Below are positions 43,116 to 51,640 of a DNA stretch of 64,000 nt, in pieces (within the stretch, counting starts at the first letter, position 1; every line of letters begins with the position of its first letter). Source of the DNA: Puniceicoccaceae bacterium 5H (GTDB lineage Bacteria; Verrucomicrobiota; Verrucomicrobiia; Opitutales; Oceanipulchritudinaceae); the NCBI GenBank assembly GCA_009772895.1, contig WOUP01000005.1, positions 1-64,000 on the forward strand. The letters run 5' to 3'. Under the pieces are notes generated by a model. That model was not told the origin of the DNA and did not search any database. It saw only the letters and a program-made list of their open reading frames with translations. A program made the position numbers and the translations under genes.

Positions 43116-43607
43116 CTACTCGGGCTGGCTCAGGGCCTCGACGGCCAGATCGCGCAGGCGCTGCTGCTTCTCGGGCGGCAACACGCTCAGCATCTGGTAA
43201 TAATGTTCGATCGCCAGCTGCTGCAGTTCACCATGCACCGCGTGCAGGGCGTGCACCGCATGCGTGACCTCTGGAGTATAGCTGTCGTTGGCGCGGATCA
43301 ACTCCGCCAGCTCGGCCATGCGCTGGTCGAACTCCGTCTCCAGCTCGCGGCGACGCTGGCGGTAGTCCGCCTCGAATACATCGATGCGGGCGGCCTCCTC
43401 GTCGGTCAGGCCCAACTCGTCGTGCAGCCAGCGGTGCCCGTGCGGTTGATCGTGCTTCCACTGCGGACGCTCCATCATCTGGTGCATGGCCAGCGACGCG
43501 AGGTCGGCGGTCAGGTAACCGATCCCGACGCACGCCAACACCAGCAACAGCAGGAAGCCGCCGATACGCCAGCGCGAAGGTCTTTGGGCCTTGGGCGGAT
43601 GGCTCAT
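43116..43607 (-). CDS. Periplasmic heavy-metal sensor, CnrX-like
   Basis: 163 residues: short cytoplasmic end, one membrane anchor (about 15-35, IGGFLLLLVLACVGIGYLTA), then a helical periplasmic hairpin. The CnrX metal ligands appear at identical spacing: His58 and His62 (HRWLH), Glu79, His135 and Met139 (HYYQM), equal to CnrX His42, His46, Glu63, His119 and Met123 in offsets 4, 17, 56 and 4. I recall those CnrX positions from the literature and have not checked them. The ligand set supports Co/Ni-type sensing. It overlaps the anti-sigma gene by four bases. Confidence 0.88.
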   Translation of the reverse strand: MSHPPKAQRPSRWRIGGFLLLLVLACVGIGYLTADLASLAMHQMMERPQWKHDQPHGHRWLHDELGLTDEEAARIDVFEADYRQRRRELETEFDQRMAELAELIRANDSYTPEVTHAVHALHAVHGELQQLAIEHYYQMLSVLPPEKQQRLRDLAVEALSQPE

Positions 43608-43930
43608 GGTTGGGGACTGTCGAGGTGCACGTATTGGGTGGACGTCAAAGCCTCAAAGCCAAGGGCCTGGCTCAGTTCCGCTCGACGGTCCGGCGTCTGG
43701 GTCACGACGGTGGCGGCCGTCAGAGCCGCGCTCAAGGCCATCGCAGCCGCCAGGGCCGAGAACGCCAGGGCCGGGCGCGGCAACAAAGCTTCCCACCACG
43801 CCGTGGCCGGGTTGCCCGCTTCCGCCTGCCGGATGTTGCGCCACACCCGGTCTTCGAGGTTGCTGGGAGCGCTCGGCAACGGCTGGCGGCGCAGCTGCTC
43901 GATATTTCGCTCCAGATCGTCTTGGTGCAT
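43604..43930 (-). CDS. Probable membrane anti-sigma factor, CnrY-like
   Basis: 108 residues: a cytoplasmic N-terminal segment of about 45 residues (MHQDDLERNIEQLRRQPLPS), one membrane helix (ALAFSALAAAMALSAALTAATVV) and a short periplasmic tail. Size and topology fit CnrY, whose N-terminal segment wraps the sigma factor, but sequence identity is too low to be sure by eye. It is first in the operon, in the same place as cnrY. The ATG at 43930 is chosen over one 36 bases upstream since it puts the charged anti-sigma segment first. Confidence 0.7.
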   Translation of the reverse strand: MHQDDLERNIEQLRRQPLPSAPSNLEDRVWRNIRQAEAGNPATAWWEALLPRPALAFSALAAAMALSAALTAATVVTQTPDRRAELSQALGFEALTSTQYVHLDSPQP

Positions 43931-44325
43931 ACCCGATTTAACGCCACAAGCCACGGCATCCCTCAAACAAAATAAACGGCCTCCCCCACATGCAGTTTGC
44001 AGCCCGCAGAGAAACCTTCAGGCCGCTTCCCCGAGGCTTGGCCCCAAAAAAGACGTAAAAGTGGCGTACTAGATCATCAGCTACCCCTGCCAACCCGGCG
44101 ATACCCCTCAACTCGGCTGGTTAAGGAAGAAGACAACGGCCCTAAACTGCAGGATAAAGAAAGGCCACGTGAGTGCAGCCTGCAAAGATTTGCGCACCCT
44201 CGCTTTTGTGGGCGCCGTCGGGACCACGCATCTGCAAGCTGCAGGATTCCAGATAATTACAGATTTTTAACAGACGGCGAAATGGGCGCGTAGACATCTT
44301 CCGGCAAGCCCTGCGCTTAAGGGGC
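43931..44325. other. Intergenic region between divergent cnr-like operon and acyltransferase
   Basis: About 395 bases without a credible gene. It must hold the divergent promoters for the metal-efflux operon and the acyltransferase gene. I see no clear ECF promoter pair, terminator or RNA gene. Several short frames here have no family match or coding signature. Confidence 0.5.
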
Positions 44326-45444
44326 GTGGCTACCACCGCAGAACCCCGTTCAGATCGCAACTTCGTCTCTCTAGAGCCGGTCGCGCCGTTTCCCCAGCAG
44401 CAGCAAAGCCGCTGGTGGTACATCGATTTGCTGCGGATCTTCGGCGTGCTTGGCGTGGTGTTGGTGCACGTTTGCTCCCGCTACCAGCATTACCTCGACG
44501 ACACCGCCGGCATGGAATTCTGGAGCGTCAATTTTCTCAACTCGATCTGCCGCGGTGCCACGGCTCTCTTCATCATGGTCAGCGGGGCGATGCTCCTGCG
44601 CCACCGCCCCAACCAAAGCGTCGAGGGCTTTTATCGGCGGCGCTTCCGGCGCATCGGCATTCCAGTCGCCTTCTGGACGGTCGTCTATCTGGGATTGCGC
44701 TGGATTGCAGGGCACCATGGCAGCCACGAACCGGTAAACTATTACGCCGAGCAGGTGGCCGCCGGCACGCCTTTCTGGCACCTGCACTTTGTCTACATCA
44801 TCGCGGGCCTGTATTTTTTTACCCCTTATCTGCGCCGGGCCATCGATGCACTCGGCAACCAAACGAGTCTGGTGCTCGGGATCAGCTGCCTGGCCCTTGC
44901 CTCCGCCAACCTGCTGCTCGACTACTACCTCTATGGCGGGCTCGAAGAAACCGCCCTCAGCCGTTTCGTGCCCTACATCGGCTTCTATATTCTTGGTTAC
45001 GTATTGCTGGGGCCCTCCCATCTCGAGCGCTACAAGTGGCCAGCCCTGGCGATTTTCATCACCGGCTTTGTGGTCACGGCCCTGGGCAACGGTTGGCGGC
45101 AGCCGATCCTGGACAAGGAGTCGATCTACTACCAATACCTCTTTCCGAGTATCGCGCTGAAGATCGTGGCCCTGTTTATCCTCATCCGCGTCTTCTGCGG
45201 CTCGCTACGCTACCCAACCGGGGCGCCGGGGAAGCTGAGCCAGCAGCTCGCGGCGGCTTCCCTGGGCGTTTATCTGATTCACCCTCTTTTCCTCGAGGCT
45301 TTCGAGCGGGCAGGTCTCAACCCGGCCGAAGTGCCGCCCGCCCTGGGCATTCCGGCGCTGACCTTCATGACCTTTACCCTGAGCGTCGTCGCCACCCTCG
45401 GTTGCAAGCGTCTGCCCTACCTGCGCGGAGTTGTCGGCGGCTGA
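44326..45444 (+). CDS. Acyltransferase 3 family membrane protein
   Basis: 372 residues with about ten membrane helices. The N-terminal motif WWYIDLLRIFGVLGVVLVHVCSRY carries the R..G...V..H catalytic arrangement of the acyltransferase-3 family (OafA, NodX, WecH), including the conserved His. The RRRFRRIGIPVAFW block also fits. Such proteins O-acylate surface polysaccharides or peptidoglycan from the cytoplasmic membrane. The start is GTG. No neighbouring polysaccharide gene points to a substrate. The stop lies ten bases from the convergent MocR gene. Confidence 0.88.
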   Translation: MATTAEPRSDRNFVSLEPVAPFPQQQQSRWWYIDLLRIFGVLGVVLVHVCSRYQHYLDDTAGMEFWSVNFLNSICRGATALFIMVSGAMLLRHRPNQSVEGFYRRRFRRIGIPVAFWTVVYLGLRWIAGHHGSHEPVNYYAEQVAAGTPFWHLHFVYIIAGLYFFTPYLRRAIDALGNQTSLVLGISCLALASANLLLDYYLYGGLEETALSRFVPYIGFYILGYVLLGPSHLERYKWPALAIFITGFVVTALGNGWRQPILDKESIYYQYLFPSIALKIVALFILIRVFCGSLRYPTGAPGKLSQQLAAASLGVYLIHPLFLEAFERAGLNPAEVPPALGIPALTFMTFTLSVVATLGCKRLPYLRGVVGG

Positions 45445-45454
45445 CCGCATTCCG

Positions 45455-46927
45455 TTACAGCCGCTCCAGCACGCGGGCCAAAGCGATCGCCCCGCGCTTC
45501 AACTCCGGCGGGTGGGCGGCGGCGAAACCCAGCAACAGGCCCTGCCGCGCCCGCTCCGGCGCCCGAAAAGCCTCCGAGATCGGCATCGCCTCCACGGTGT
45601 GCGCTTGCAGGGCCTCCGCCACCTCACTATCTCGCACGCCCTCTGGCAGCCAGGCGGCGACCTGCAATCCCGCCCGCGCGGTCTCCAGGCGTAGGCGGTC
45701 GCCCCAGTAGGTCTGGGCCAGCTCCTGCAGGCAGCTCCGGCGGCTCGCGTACAGCTCGCGCATCTTGCGCAGGTGCCGCTCGAAATCCCCCTCTGCAATG
45801 AACTCGGCCAAGACCGCTTGCTCGATCACCGGAGCAAAGCGATCGACCACCACCCGCTGGGCCAGCAGAGGCTCCACCAACGGCGGCGGCACCACCAGAC
45901 AGCCGAGCCGGATGCTCGGAAACAGCAGCTTGGTCAGACTCAAGGCATAGAGCACGCCGCCGCTGGCATCGAGGCTCTGCAAGCTCGCGATAGGGCGGCC
46001 GTCGAAGCGGTATTCGCCATCGTAATCGTCCTCAAAAATCCAGAAACCGGCTTCGCGCGACCACTCCAGCAGGCGCAAGCGGCGCTCCAACGGCATCATG
46101 ACACCCGTTGGCGATTGGTGCGCGGGTGTGACGTAGCACAGGGCCGGCTGCGGACAGATCTCGCGTCCTCCCGCCACGTTGAGCCCATCGTCATCCACCG
46201 GCACGCTGCAGACGTCCATGCCGGCGCCGCGAAAGGCCGGCAACACCCCCACGTAGGCCGGGTCTTCCACCACGGCTCGCGCCCCGCGCCGGGCCAGGAC
46301 CCGTGCCACCAGATCCAGCGCTTGCTGGGTCCCCGCCGTGATGAAAATTTGATCGGGCTCGGCCTGCACCCCACGGGCCCGGGCGAGGTAGTCTGCCAGC
46401 GCCTCCCGCAGCGGTCGCCAACCGCGCGAATCGATCCGGGCTAGATGCTGGGTAGACAGTCGACGCAAGACGCGGCTCGTAATCCGCACCCAGCGCTCCA
46501 TTGGAAAGGCGTCCACCGCCGGCAGGTTAGCCACAAAGGCGCGTTGCACATTGATCGCCGGCGCGGTGGGAAAGAGGTGCGCGAGCGGCGTCGGCACATA
46601 ACGAGGCACGGTCGTCGATCCGTTTTTCGTGGGCGGAGTCCGCGGGCTCTCCGCTCCCTGCGGCAGGCGCGGCGAGACGATGCTGCCGGAGCCCACCTTA
46701 CTCTCGATGTAGCCCTCCAGCACCAATTGCTCGTAGACGGCCACCACGGTGCCGCGCGCCATCCCATACTGACGCGCCAGGCTACGGCTCGAAGGCAGCC
46801 GGGCCCCCGGCCTCAGCCGCCCGTCGAGGATGCGGTCGCGCAACTGCCGGTGCAGCCAGCGGTGCCAGGTTTCTCCCGCCTGGGGCAGCGGGAGGGCGAG
46901 ATCTTGCAGGGGGGCTTGTCGCGGCAT
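45455..46927 (-). CDS. MocR-type GntR/aminotransferase regulator
   Basis: 490 residues. An N-terminal GntR winged helix (about 20-80, LHRQLRDRILDGRLRPGARLPSSRSLARQYGMARGTVVAVYEQL) is joined by a linker to an aminotransferase-fold domain with the PLP-lysine block ALSLTKLLFPSIRLGCLV and the TPAHQSPTG motif. MocR proteins sense PLP or an amino compound. An earlier in-frame TTG would lie inside the operator-like repeat, so the ATG at 46927 is used. It is divergent from an AhpD-like gene 74 bases away, its most likely target. Confidence 0.9.
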   Translation of the reverse strand: MPRQAPLQDLALPLPQAGETWHRWLHRQLRDRILDGRLRPGARLPSSRSLARQYGMARGTVVAVYEQLVLEGYIESKVGSGSIVSPRLPQGAESPRTPPTKNGSTTVPRYVPTPLAHLFPTAPAINVQRAFVANLPAVDAFPMERWVRITSRVLRRLSTQHLARIDSRGWRPLREALADYLARARGVQAEPDQIFITAGTQQALDLVARVLARRGARAVVEDPAYVGVLPAFRGAGMDVCSVPVDDDGLNVAGGREICPQPALCYVTPAHQSPTGVMMPLERRLRLLEWSREAGFWIFEDDYDGEYRFDGRPIASLQSLDASGGVLYALSLTKLLFPSIRLGCLVVPPPLVEPLLAQRVVVDRFAPVIEQAVLAEFIAEGDFERHLRKMRELYASRRSCLQELAQTYWGDRLRLETARAGLQVAAWLPEGVRDSEVAEALQAHTVEAMPISEAFRAPERARQGLLLGFAAAHPPELKRGAIALARVLERL

Positions 46928-46937
46928 CGGCTTAAGC

Positions 46938-46966
46938 GGTCCAATCAAAAACAGCGTAAATGGACC
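46938..46966. promoter_or_regulatory. Candidate MocR operator
   Basis: Inverted half-sites ggtcca (46938-46943) and tggacc (46961-46966), 17 bases apart, lie in the 74-base divergent gap. The sequence tatagaat at 46989-46996 could be the -10 of the plus-strand gene, with only a weak -35, which would fit an activator. Confidence 0.5.
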
Positions 46967-47001
46967 TACAGCCTAAACCACTATCGGTATAGAATCCAAG
47001 C

Positions 47002-47445
47002 ATGGAACCTCGATTGGATTACTACCCGTACGCGGAAGCCGCTCTAAAAGCCCAAATGAACCTCGAAGGCTATCTGCGGCGCAGCAGCCTGAGCCATGAA
47101 CTGCTTGAGTTGGTCAAGCTGCGTGTCTCCCAGATCAACGGTTGCGCGTTCTGCGTGCACATGCACATCGGCGAGCTGCGCCAGGACAACGTCGAGCCCC
47201 ACAAGATCGACCTCGTGGCCGCCTGGCACGAAAGCCCCTGCTTCTCCGAACGCGAACGCGCGGCCTTTGCCTGGGCCGAAGCAGTGACGCGCGTCGCCGA
47301 TACGCGTGTGCCGGACGACGTTTACGCCGAAGCGCGTCGCCACTTCAGTGAGGCGGAGCTGGTCGACCTCACCTGGAACGTGTGCTCGATCAACACCTGG
47401 AACCGCCTCAGCGTCTCGTTCCGACGCATGCCGCAGCTGGATTGA
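47002..47445 (+). CDS. AhpD-like carboxymuconolactone decarboxylase family protein
   Basis: 147 residues of the alkylhydroperoxidase D-like fold. The active-site block INGCAFCVHMHIGELR holds the CxxC pair (Cys48, Cys51) and His55, with a preceding helix SSLSHELLELVKLRVS. Members reduce peroxides with a thiol partner, or decarboxylate in the CMD branch; the CxxC supports peroxidase activity. It is monocistronic, controlled from the divergent gap shared with the MocR gene, and ends at a bidirectional terminator. Confidence 0.92.
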   Translation: MEPRLDYYPYAEAALKAQMNLEGYLRRSSLSHELLELVKLRVSQINGCAFCVHMHIGELRQDNVEPHKIDLVAAWHESPCFSERERAAFAWAEAVTRVADTRVPDDVYAEARRHFSEAELVDLTWNVCSINTWNRLSVSFRRMPQLD

Positions 47446-47456
47446 GCTATCCACAA

Positions 47457-47489
47457 AAAAGCCCGGGGCTTTCGGGCCTCCCGGGCTTT
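47457..47489. terminator. Bidirectional terminator
   Basis: Stem gcccggg (47461-47467) / cccgggc (47480-47486), flanked by AAAA on the left and TTT on the right, between two convergent genes. Confidence 0.85.
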
Positions 47490-47497
47490 GTCCAAAG

Positions 47498-49228
47498 CTA
47501 TTCGGAGCGGATCTTGCAGCTCTGGCTGGCGTGCCGCTGCTTGAAGGTCAGCTCGGCCACCGATGACTTGTCGAGATGGCCCAAACCGATCTCGGTCAGC
47601 TTCTCGTACTGCATGCGGGTAGCGGCCGCCAAGGGCAGGCTGAGGCCGTTCTGCAGGGCCAGCTGCAGCGCGATGCCGCTATCCTTGGCCGCGTGCGCCG
47701 CGGAGAAGAACGTCTCGTGGTCCCGCGCGATCATGTCGTCACCATCGGTCTCGAGCACGCGGCTGTTGGCGCCGGTGCTGCCAAAGATCTTCTTCACCAT
47801 CTGCAGGTCCAGCCCCAACGCTTCGGCCAATCCCAGGCCTTCGGCCAGACCGGCGGTGTTGATGTTCATCACCATGTTGACCAGGGCCTTGACCATGGCC
47901 GCCGTGCCAGCCGGACCAGTATAATAGAGCGAGCTGCTCATATCCGTCAGCAACGGACGCACATTGGAGAAGATCTCCTGCTCGCCGCCGACCATCAGAA
48001 ACAGCGTACCGTTGCGGGCCTGCGGGATGCTCGAGGCCATCGGCGCCTCCAGGCTGAACGCACCGACGCCCTTGGCCGCCAGCTCCACCTCCTGGTGAAT
48101 CGAGGGGGTGACGGTCGCGCAGTTGAGGAAGGTCTTGCCCGCCGCACCCTGCAGCAGGTTGTCGTCGTCGCCGAAAAAGATCGTGCGCATGGCGGCGTCG
48201 TTCGTCACCACCGTCAGGATCAGATCGCAGGCTGCAGTTACATCACTCAGCTTCTCGACGGCCTGCGTATCCAGCTCGGCCGCGAGATTCTGAGCGGCAT
48301 CGCGGTTGACGTCGTAGAGCGCGTTGACGCAGTAACCGCAATCAAACTGAAGGTGCCGGGCGATATTGGCGCCCATGCGCCCCACCCCGACCAGGCCGAT
48401 GCGCAGCTTGTCGCGATCGATCCCGGCCACGGGAACGCTCGTCATGCCTGCCTGCTGCTGCAACCAGGCCGCCACCACCGCCGTCATGTCGTCCTGGGCG
48501 GCATCGCTGAACATATGATCGCCGCCCTCGACGCGGTGCCAGGCCTTGGAGCACGACAGCGCTTCGTAAAACGCCCGGCCCTCGCGAATCGGCACCACAT
48601 CGTCCTCCGTCCCGTGTACGACCAGCGTCGGACAGTGGACATCGGCGGCATGCGGCAAGGTGCTGCGAATATGGGTCAGGTCATCGACGAAGGCCTGACT
48701 GAGCGGAAACGCCGGCTCGTCCCACATCACATCGCGCCCCGGCTTGAGATCGCCAAACTCTTCCGTCACAAAGCGCTTGGTCTCCACCATGCCCGCCAGC
48801 GAGACGAAGCCGCGGATGCGTCGGTCGCGACCAATCGTGAGCGTGCCGACCGCGCCGCCCATGCTGTGGCCGACGTAGTACAGCTTGCGGTCCGCGTATT
48901 GGTCGATCACCGCCCGCAGGTCGTTGACTTCCTTGGTAATGGTCGCCTCGCGATAATCGCCTTCGGATTCGCCGTTGCCGGCAAAGGAAAAACGCAGCAC
49001 GTCAAACCCCGCGGCGGAGAGTCGCTCGGCCAGCGCCTGCGCCCACGGGCGGTCCTTGTTGGCCGTCACACCATGACCGATGAGCACCAGCGGCGCCTCG
49101 TGGTCCGCCGGACCCGCCGCGCCGTGCCAGGCGGCGTCCAGCCGTTCGTCTGCTGCATTCTTGAGATTCGAGAGTGTCTTGTATGCTACCACCTTACCAT
49201 AGGGAGAACACAGATCAGGCCATTTCAC
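47498..49228 (-). CDS. Fusion: alpha/beta hydrolase with 3-hydroxyisobutyrate-dehydrogenase-like domain
   Basis: 576 residues in one uninterrupted frame. Residues 1-265 are an alpha/beta hydrolase: nucleophile elbow YVGHSMGGAVG, oxyanion loop LIGHG, acid in VVHGTEDDVVP and final GGDHMF. From about 280 a beta-hydroxyacid dehydrogenase begins (LRIGLVGVGRMGANIARHL). It continues with EAPMASSIPQARNGTLFLMVGG and the catalytic Lys in TAAMVKALVNMVMNINTAGLAEG. Both domains look complete. A natural path would hydrolyse an ester or thioester and oxidise the released hydroxyacid with NAD(P). A short linker (QQQAGMTSVPVAG) joins them. The Met in that linker could be a start for a separate protein, but the frame is continuous. 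Confidence 0.85.
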   Translation of the reverse strand: MKWPDLCSPYGKVVAYKTLSNLKNAADERLDAAWHGAAGPADHEAPLVLIGHGVTANKDRPWAQALAERLSAAGFDVLRFSFAGNGESEGDYREATITKEVNDLRAVIDQYADRKLYYVGHSMGGAVGTLTIGRDRRIRGFVSLAGMVETKRFVTEEFGDLKPGRDVMWDEPAFPLSQAFVDDLTHIRSTLPHAADVHCPTLVVHGTEDDVVPIREGRAFYEALSCSKAWHRVEGGDHMFSDAAQDDMTAVVAAWLQQQAGMTSVPVAGIDRDKLRIGLVGVGRMGANIARHLQFDCGYCVNALYDVNRDAAQNLAAELDTQAVEKLSDVTAACDLILTVVTNDAAMRTIFFGDDDNLLQGAAGKTFLNCATVTPSIHQEVELAAKGVGAFSLEAPMASSIPQARNGTLFLMVGGEQEIFSNVRPLLTDMSSSLYYTGPAGTAAMVKALVNMVMNINTAGLAEGLGLAEALGLDLQMVKKIFGSTGANSRVLETDGDDMIARDHETFFSAAHAAKDSGIALQLALQNGLSLPLAAATRMQYEKLTEIGLGHLDKSSVAELTFKQRHASQSCKIRSE

Positions 49229-49253
49229 AAGCAGGCGAACCGATCCGATCGCA

Positions 49254-49287
49254 CAAAAAAAGCACCTCCGACCAAAGCCGAAGGTGC
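49254..49287 (-). terminator. Rho-independent terminator of the LamG gene
   Basis: On the minus strand, gcacct / aggtgc arms (49282-49287 and 49262-49267) are followed by a run of seven Ts (complement of 49255-49261). Confidence 0.85.
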
Positions 49288-49332
49288 GCGATGAAAAACT
49301 GAACCAGTCGGTTCCTGAGACAGAGGAAGCGT

Positions 49333-50385
49333 CTAGTCGAAGATGTCGAAGACGGACATGTCTTCGAGGTTGGTGAAGGTGCGGGGGTTGTCCGTGCCCA
49401 CATGGTACTCGAGGTCATCATCCAGCGTGTAGCTGTAGATGCGCGGGTAGGCCGTGCGGCTGAAGACGATCCAGCGCAGCTTCTGGTCATAGGCGGTGTA
49501 GACTTCGTCGTCCGGGCGCAGGGTCAGGTAGGCGAAGTTCAGCCAGCCGTGCTCCTGGTGGTAAACATCCGGGAAGGCCGAGATGTCGATGTTACCGTAG
49601 AAGGGCAGGTTGTGGTAGCCACCGCCGATGTCCACGAGGCCCGGGAAGAAGAAGAACGGATAGTCTTCTTCGTAGATGTCGGCCACTTCGCTGTCGCTCA
49701 GCACGCGGTTATAGAGGCGGATCTCGTCGATCAGGCCTTCGTAGCCGCGGTAGAGCTGCGGGTTGTTGCCGATGGAGGCACGATAGGAGTAACCGATCGG
49801 ATTGCCCGCGGCCGGAGCCGGGATGTGATCGAGGATCCGGGGTTCCGGCTCACCGTTCACGTAGAAGATCGGATCGTTGGCCAGGGAGCTGCGGTCGTAG
49901 GAAACGCCCACATGCATCCAAGCGTCAGCATAATTGTAAGGCAGCACGATACGCCATTTGGCGCGGGCCTGACCACCCGTCACCTTGTAATCCTGCTCGA
50001 AAACGAGGTCTACCTTGTATTCGTCGAAGGAGACGAAGAAGCGGTAGCCGTTGGTTTCGAGGATACGCGGATTTTGCGGGACGGAGGGGTCGGCGGACTT
50101 CACCCAGGCGGTGATCGTGATCTGCGGCGAATCGGTGGAGGTCCAGATGGCGCCGTCATTGGCGTCATAGGTCTCCAGCGCGCCGTACTTCATGCCATTC
50201 GCGACCTGAGCTGCACCACCGACCAGCATGGCGTCGTGTCCGTTGCCCGTATCATCGACCGCAGTCGTCGAACCGGTATCATCGAACATCCAGTGCGCCA
50301 ACAAGCCGGCCGTCGGAGCGGCTGCTTGAACAGCAAAAGGGGCGAGCAAGGAGCCCACCGCTAAGATTAGGCAGTTGAGTTTCAT
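49333..50385 (-). CDS. Exported LamG/concanavalin-A-like domain protein
   Basis: 350 residues with a signal peptide (MKLNCLILAVGSLLAPFAVQA). Residues about 28-240 are a LamG-type jelly roll: GLLAHWMFDD, ITAWVKSADPS, AWMHVGVSYDR, YEGLIDEIRLYNRVLSDSEVADIYE. These modules bind carbohydrate or protein at the cell surface. The last 110 residues, rich in Tyr, Phe and Asp, are unrecognised. No sorting signal is seen at the C-terminus. It is a single gene between the hydrolase fusion and an A+T-rich gap. Confidence 0.8.
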   Translation of the reverse strand: MKLNCLILAVGSLLAPFAVQAAAPTAGLLAHWMFDDTGSTTAVDDTGNGHDAMLVGGAAQVANGMKYGALETYDANDGAIWTSTDSPQITITAWVKSADPSVPQNPRILETNGYRFFVSFDEYKVDLVFEQDYKVTGGQARAKWRIVLPYNYADAWMHVGVSYDRSSLANDPIFYVNGEPEPRILDHIPAPAAGNPIGYSYRASIGNNPQLYRGYEGLIDEIRLYNRVLSDSEVADIYEEDYPFFFFPGLVDIGGGYHNLPFYGNIDISAFPDVYHQEHGWLNFAYLTLRPDDEVYTAYDQKLRWIVFSRTAYPRIYSYTLDDDLEYHVGTDNPRTFTNLEDMSVFDIFD

Positions 50386-51235
50386 TTAGGAACGAGTTGA
50401 GTGTGACTTAGGGGGTAATACCCCTGCATCATCATTATCAATTTACGTACCACTTGAACCACGGAATCCCGCCAATAGCCGCCAAGATAGCAACATCAAC
50501 CAGTTTCACGAGATTAAGGAAAACCTTTTACGCGAGTTTAACGGTTGAGCTTACGCCAGAATTTCAAAATGAAATGGCATTTTGCCGATCCTAAGCACAA
50601 CTTGCACGACATCGGCCCCTGTTTTTCATTTATGACCGATTTTATGGACATAAAGAGTAAAAACGGCCGTTTATGGCGTGCACTATGCCTTCTAGCTCCC
50701 TGCTCCACTTCCGGAACAGTTCAAAGCGACACGCACTTCAATTGCACCATAGATGCAACCACCCAACCCAAACACGGGAAGTATTCCCATTCACGAACCT
50801 GCCGACATGCGAGTATTTATACTTATACATAACCTACTGATACAAATGGCGGCTAAAGCACCATAGGTTTAATGCACGAAATTCATTTCAAACCCCCTCG
50901 ATTTAATGCGTAACGCACGGCGTTTCATATTAAGCGCTCATCGATTCCGGCTTTTTGCCCGAATTAACAGGCGCCTCTAGTGCTTTTCGTGACAAACCAG
51001 CCACCCAAGGGAAGCGGGCCAACCGGGTCAGGTATTTCTCCCAAATGCACCCTCGAACAGCCCCCTCCAACCATAACGCGTTTAAAAACATGTAATAAAG
51101 AATGCCCCATCTACCAAAGATGGCATTTCGCAAGGCCTGGCCGCCTCCACCGAATTCCACGCAGTCGGGTTGCGCCCCTTCCCGGGTTGGAACAGTTTCT
51201 CCCTCACCTCCCGCTGAAGAAGCCTATTTTCGCTC
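50386..51235. other. Long A+T-richer region without a supported gene
   Basis: About 850 bases. An agggg/cccct hairpin (about 50410-50425) lies in the leader of the LamG gene. Short frames on both strands (for example 50545-50832 plus and 50930-51160 minus) have no recognisable motif or neighbour logic. No RNA gene or clear repeat is seen. The composition differs from the flanks. Confidence 0.45.
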
Positions 51236-51589
51236 ATGAAGCCCTACGCCTACACGGTTCTCCTGCTTTGCTGCAGCAACATGTTCATGCTCTACGCGTG
51301 GTATGGACATCTGAAGAACCTGGCGGACCGGCCCTGGCTCGTAGCCGCCTTGATCAGCTGGAGCATCGCCCTCTTCGAATACCTGCTGCAGGTACCGGCC
51401 AACCGGATCGGCCACGAGACCATGAATCTGGGCCAGCTGAAAATCCTGCAGGAGGTGATCTCGCTGACCATGTTCGTACCGTTCACCCTGCTCATCATGC
51501 GCGAGCGGCTCTCGTGGGACTATTTGTGGGCCGCCTGCTGCATCGCCGGCGCCGTCTTTTTCATTTTCCGCCGCGACATGGGGCTTTGA
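51236..51589 (+). CDS. DUF486 small membrane protein (DMT-like)
   Basis: 117 residues with four hydrophobic helices (YTVLLLCCSNMFMLYAWYGH, LVAALISWSIALFEYLLQ, VISLTMFVPFTLLIMRERL, LWAACCIAGAVFFIFRR). The conserved DUF486 block SWSIALFEYLLQVPANRIG and LKILQEVISL is present. The family resembles half a drug/metabolite transporter and probably works as a dimer. Its cargo is unknown. It ends 51 bases before the oxidoreductase gene. Confidence 0.88.
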   Translation: MKPYAYTVLLLCCSNMFMLYAWYGHLKNLADRPWLVAALISWSIALFEYLLQVPANRIGHETMNLGQLKILQEVISLTMFVPFTLLIMRERLSWDYLWAACCIAGAVFFIFRRDMGL

Positions 51590-51640
51590 ACTGCCCGAAA
51601 GGGATTGGCAGACGCAAAAGCGTCGGGCTAGGCTCGCCTC

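Noticed and set aside
43997-44423. Short frames on both strands between the cnr-like operon and the acyltransferase
   Set aside because: They overlap one another, lack motifs and occupy the expected divergent promoter region.
47457-47489. Short palindromic GC element considered as a REP sequence
   Set aside because: A and T tracts on both sides of a single stem between convergent genes fit a simple bidirectional terminator.
50545-50832. 95-codon plus-strand frame in the same gap
   Set aside because: Residue mix (many Cys, His, Thr) is unlike real proteins of this genome and no motif is present.
50930-51160. 76-codon minus-strand frame in the A+T-richer gap
   Set aside because: No family motif, no neighbour logic and no supporting start context; too short to support alone.
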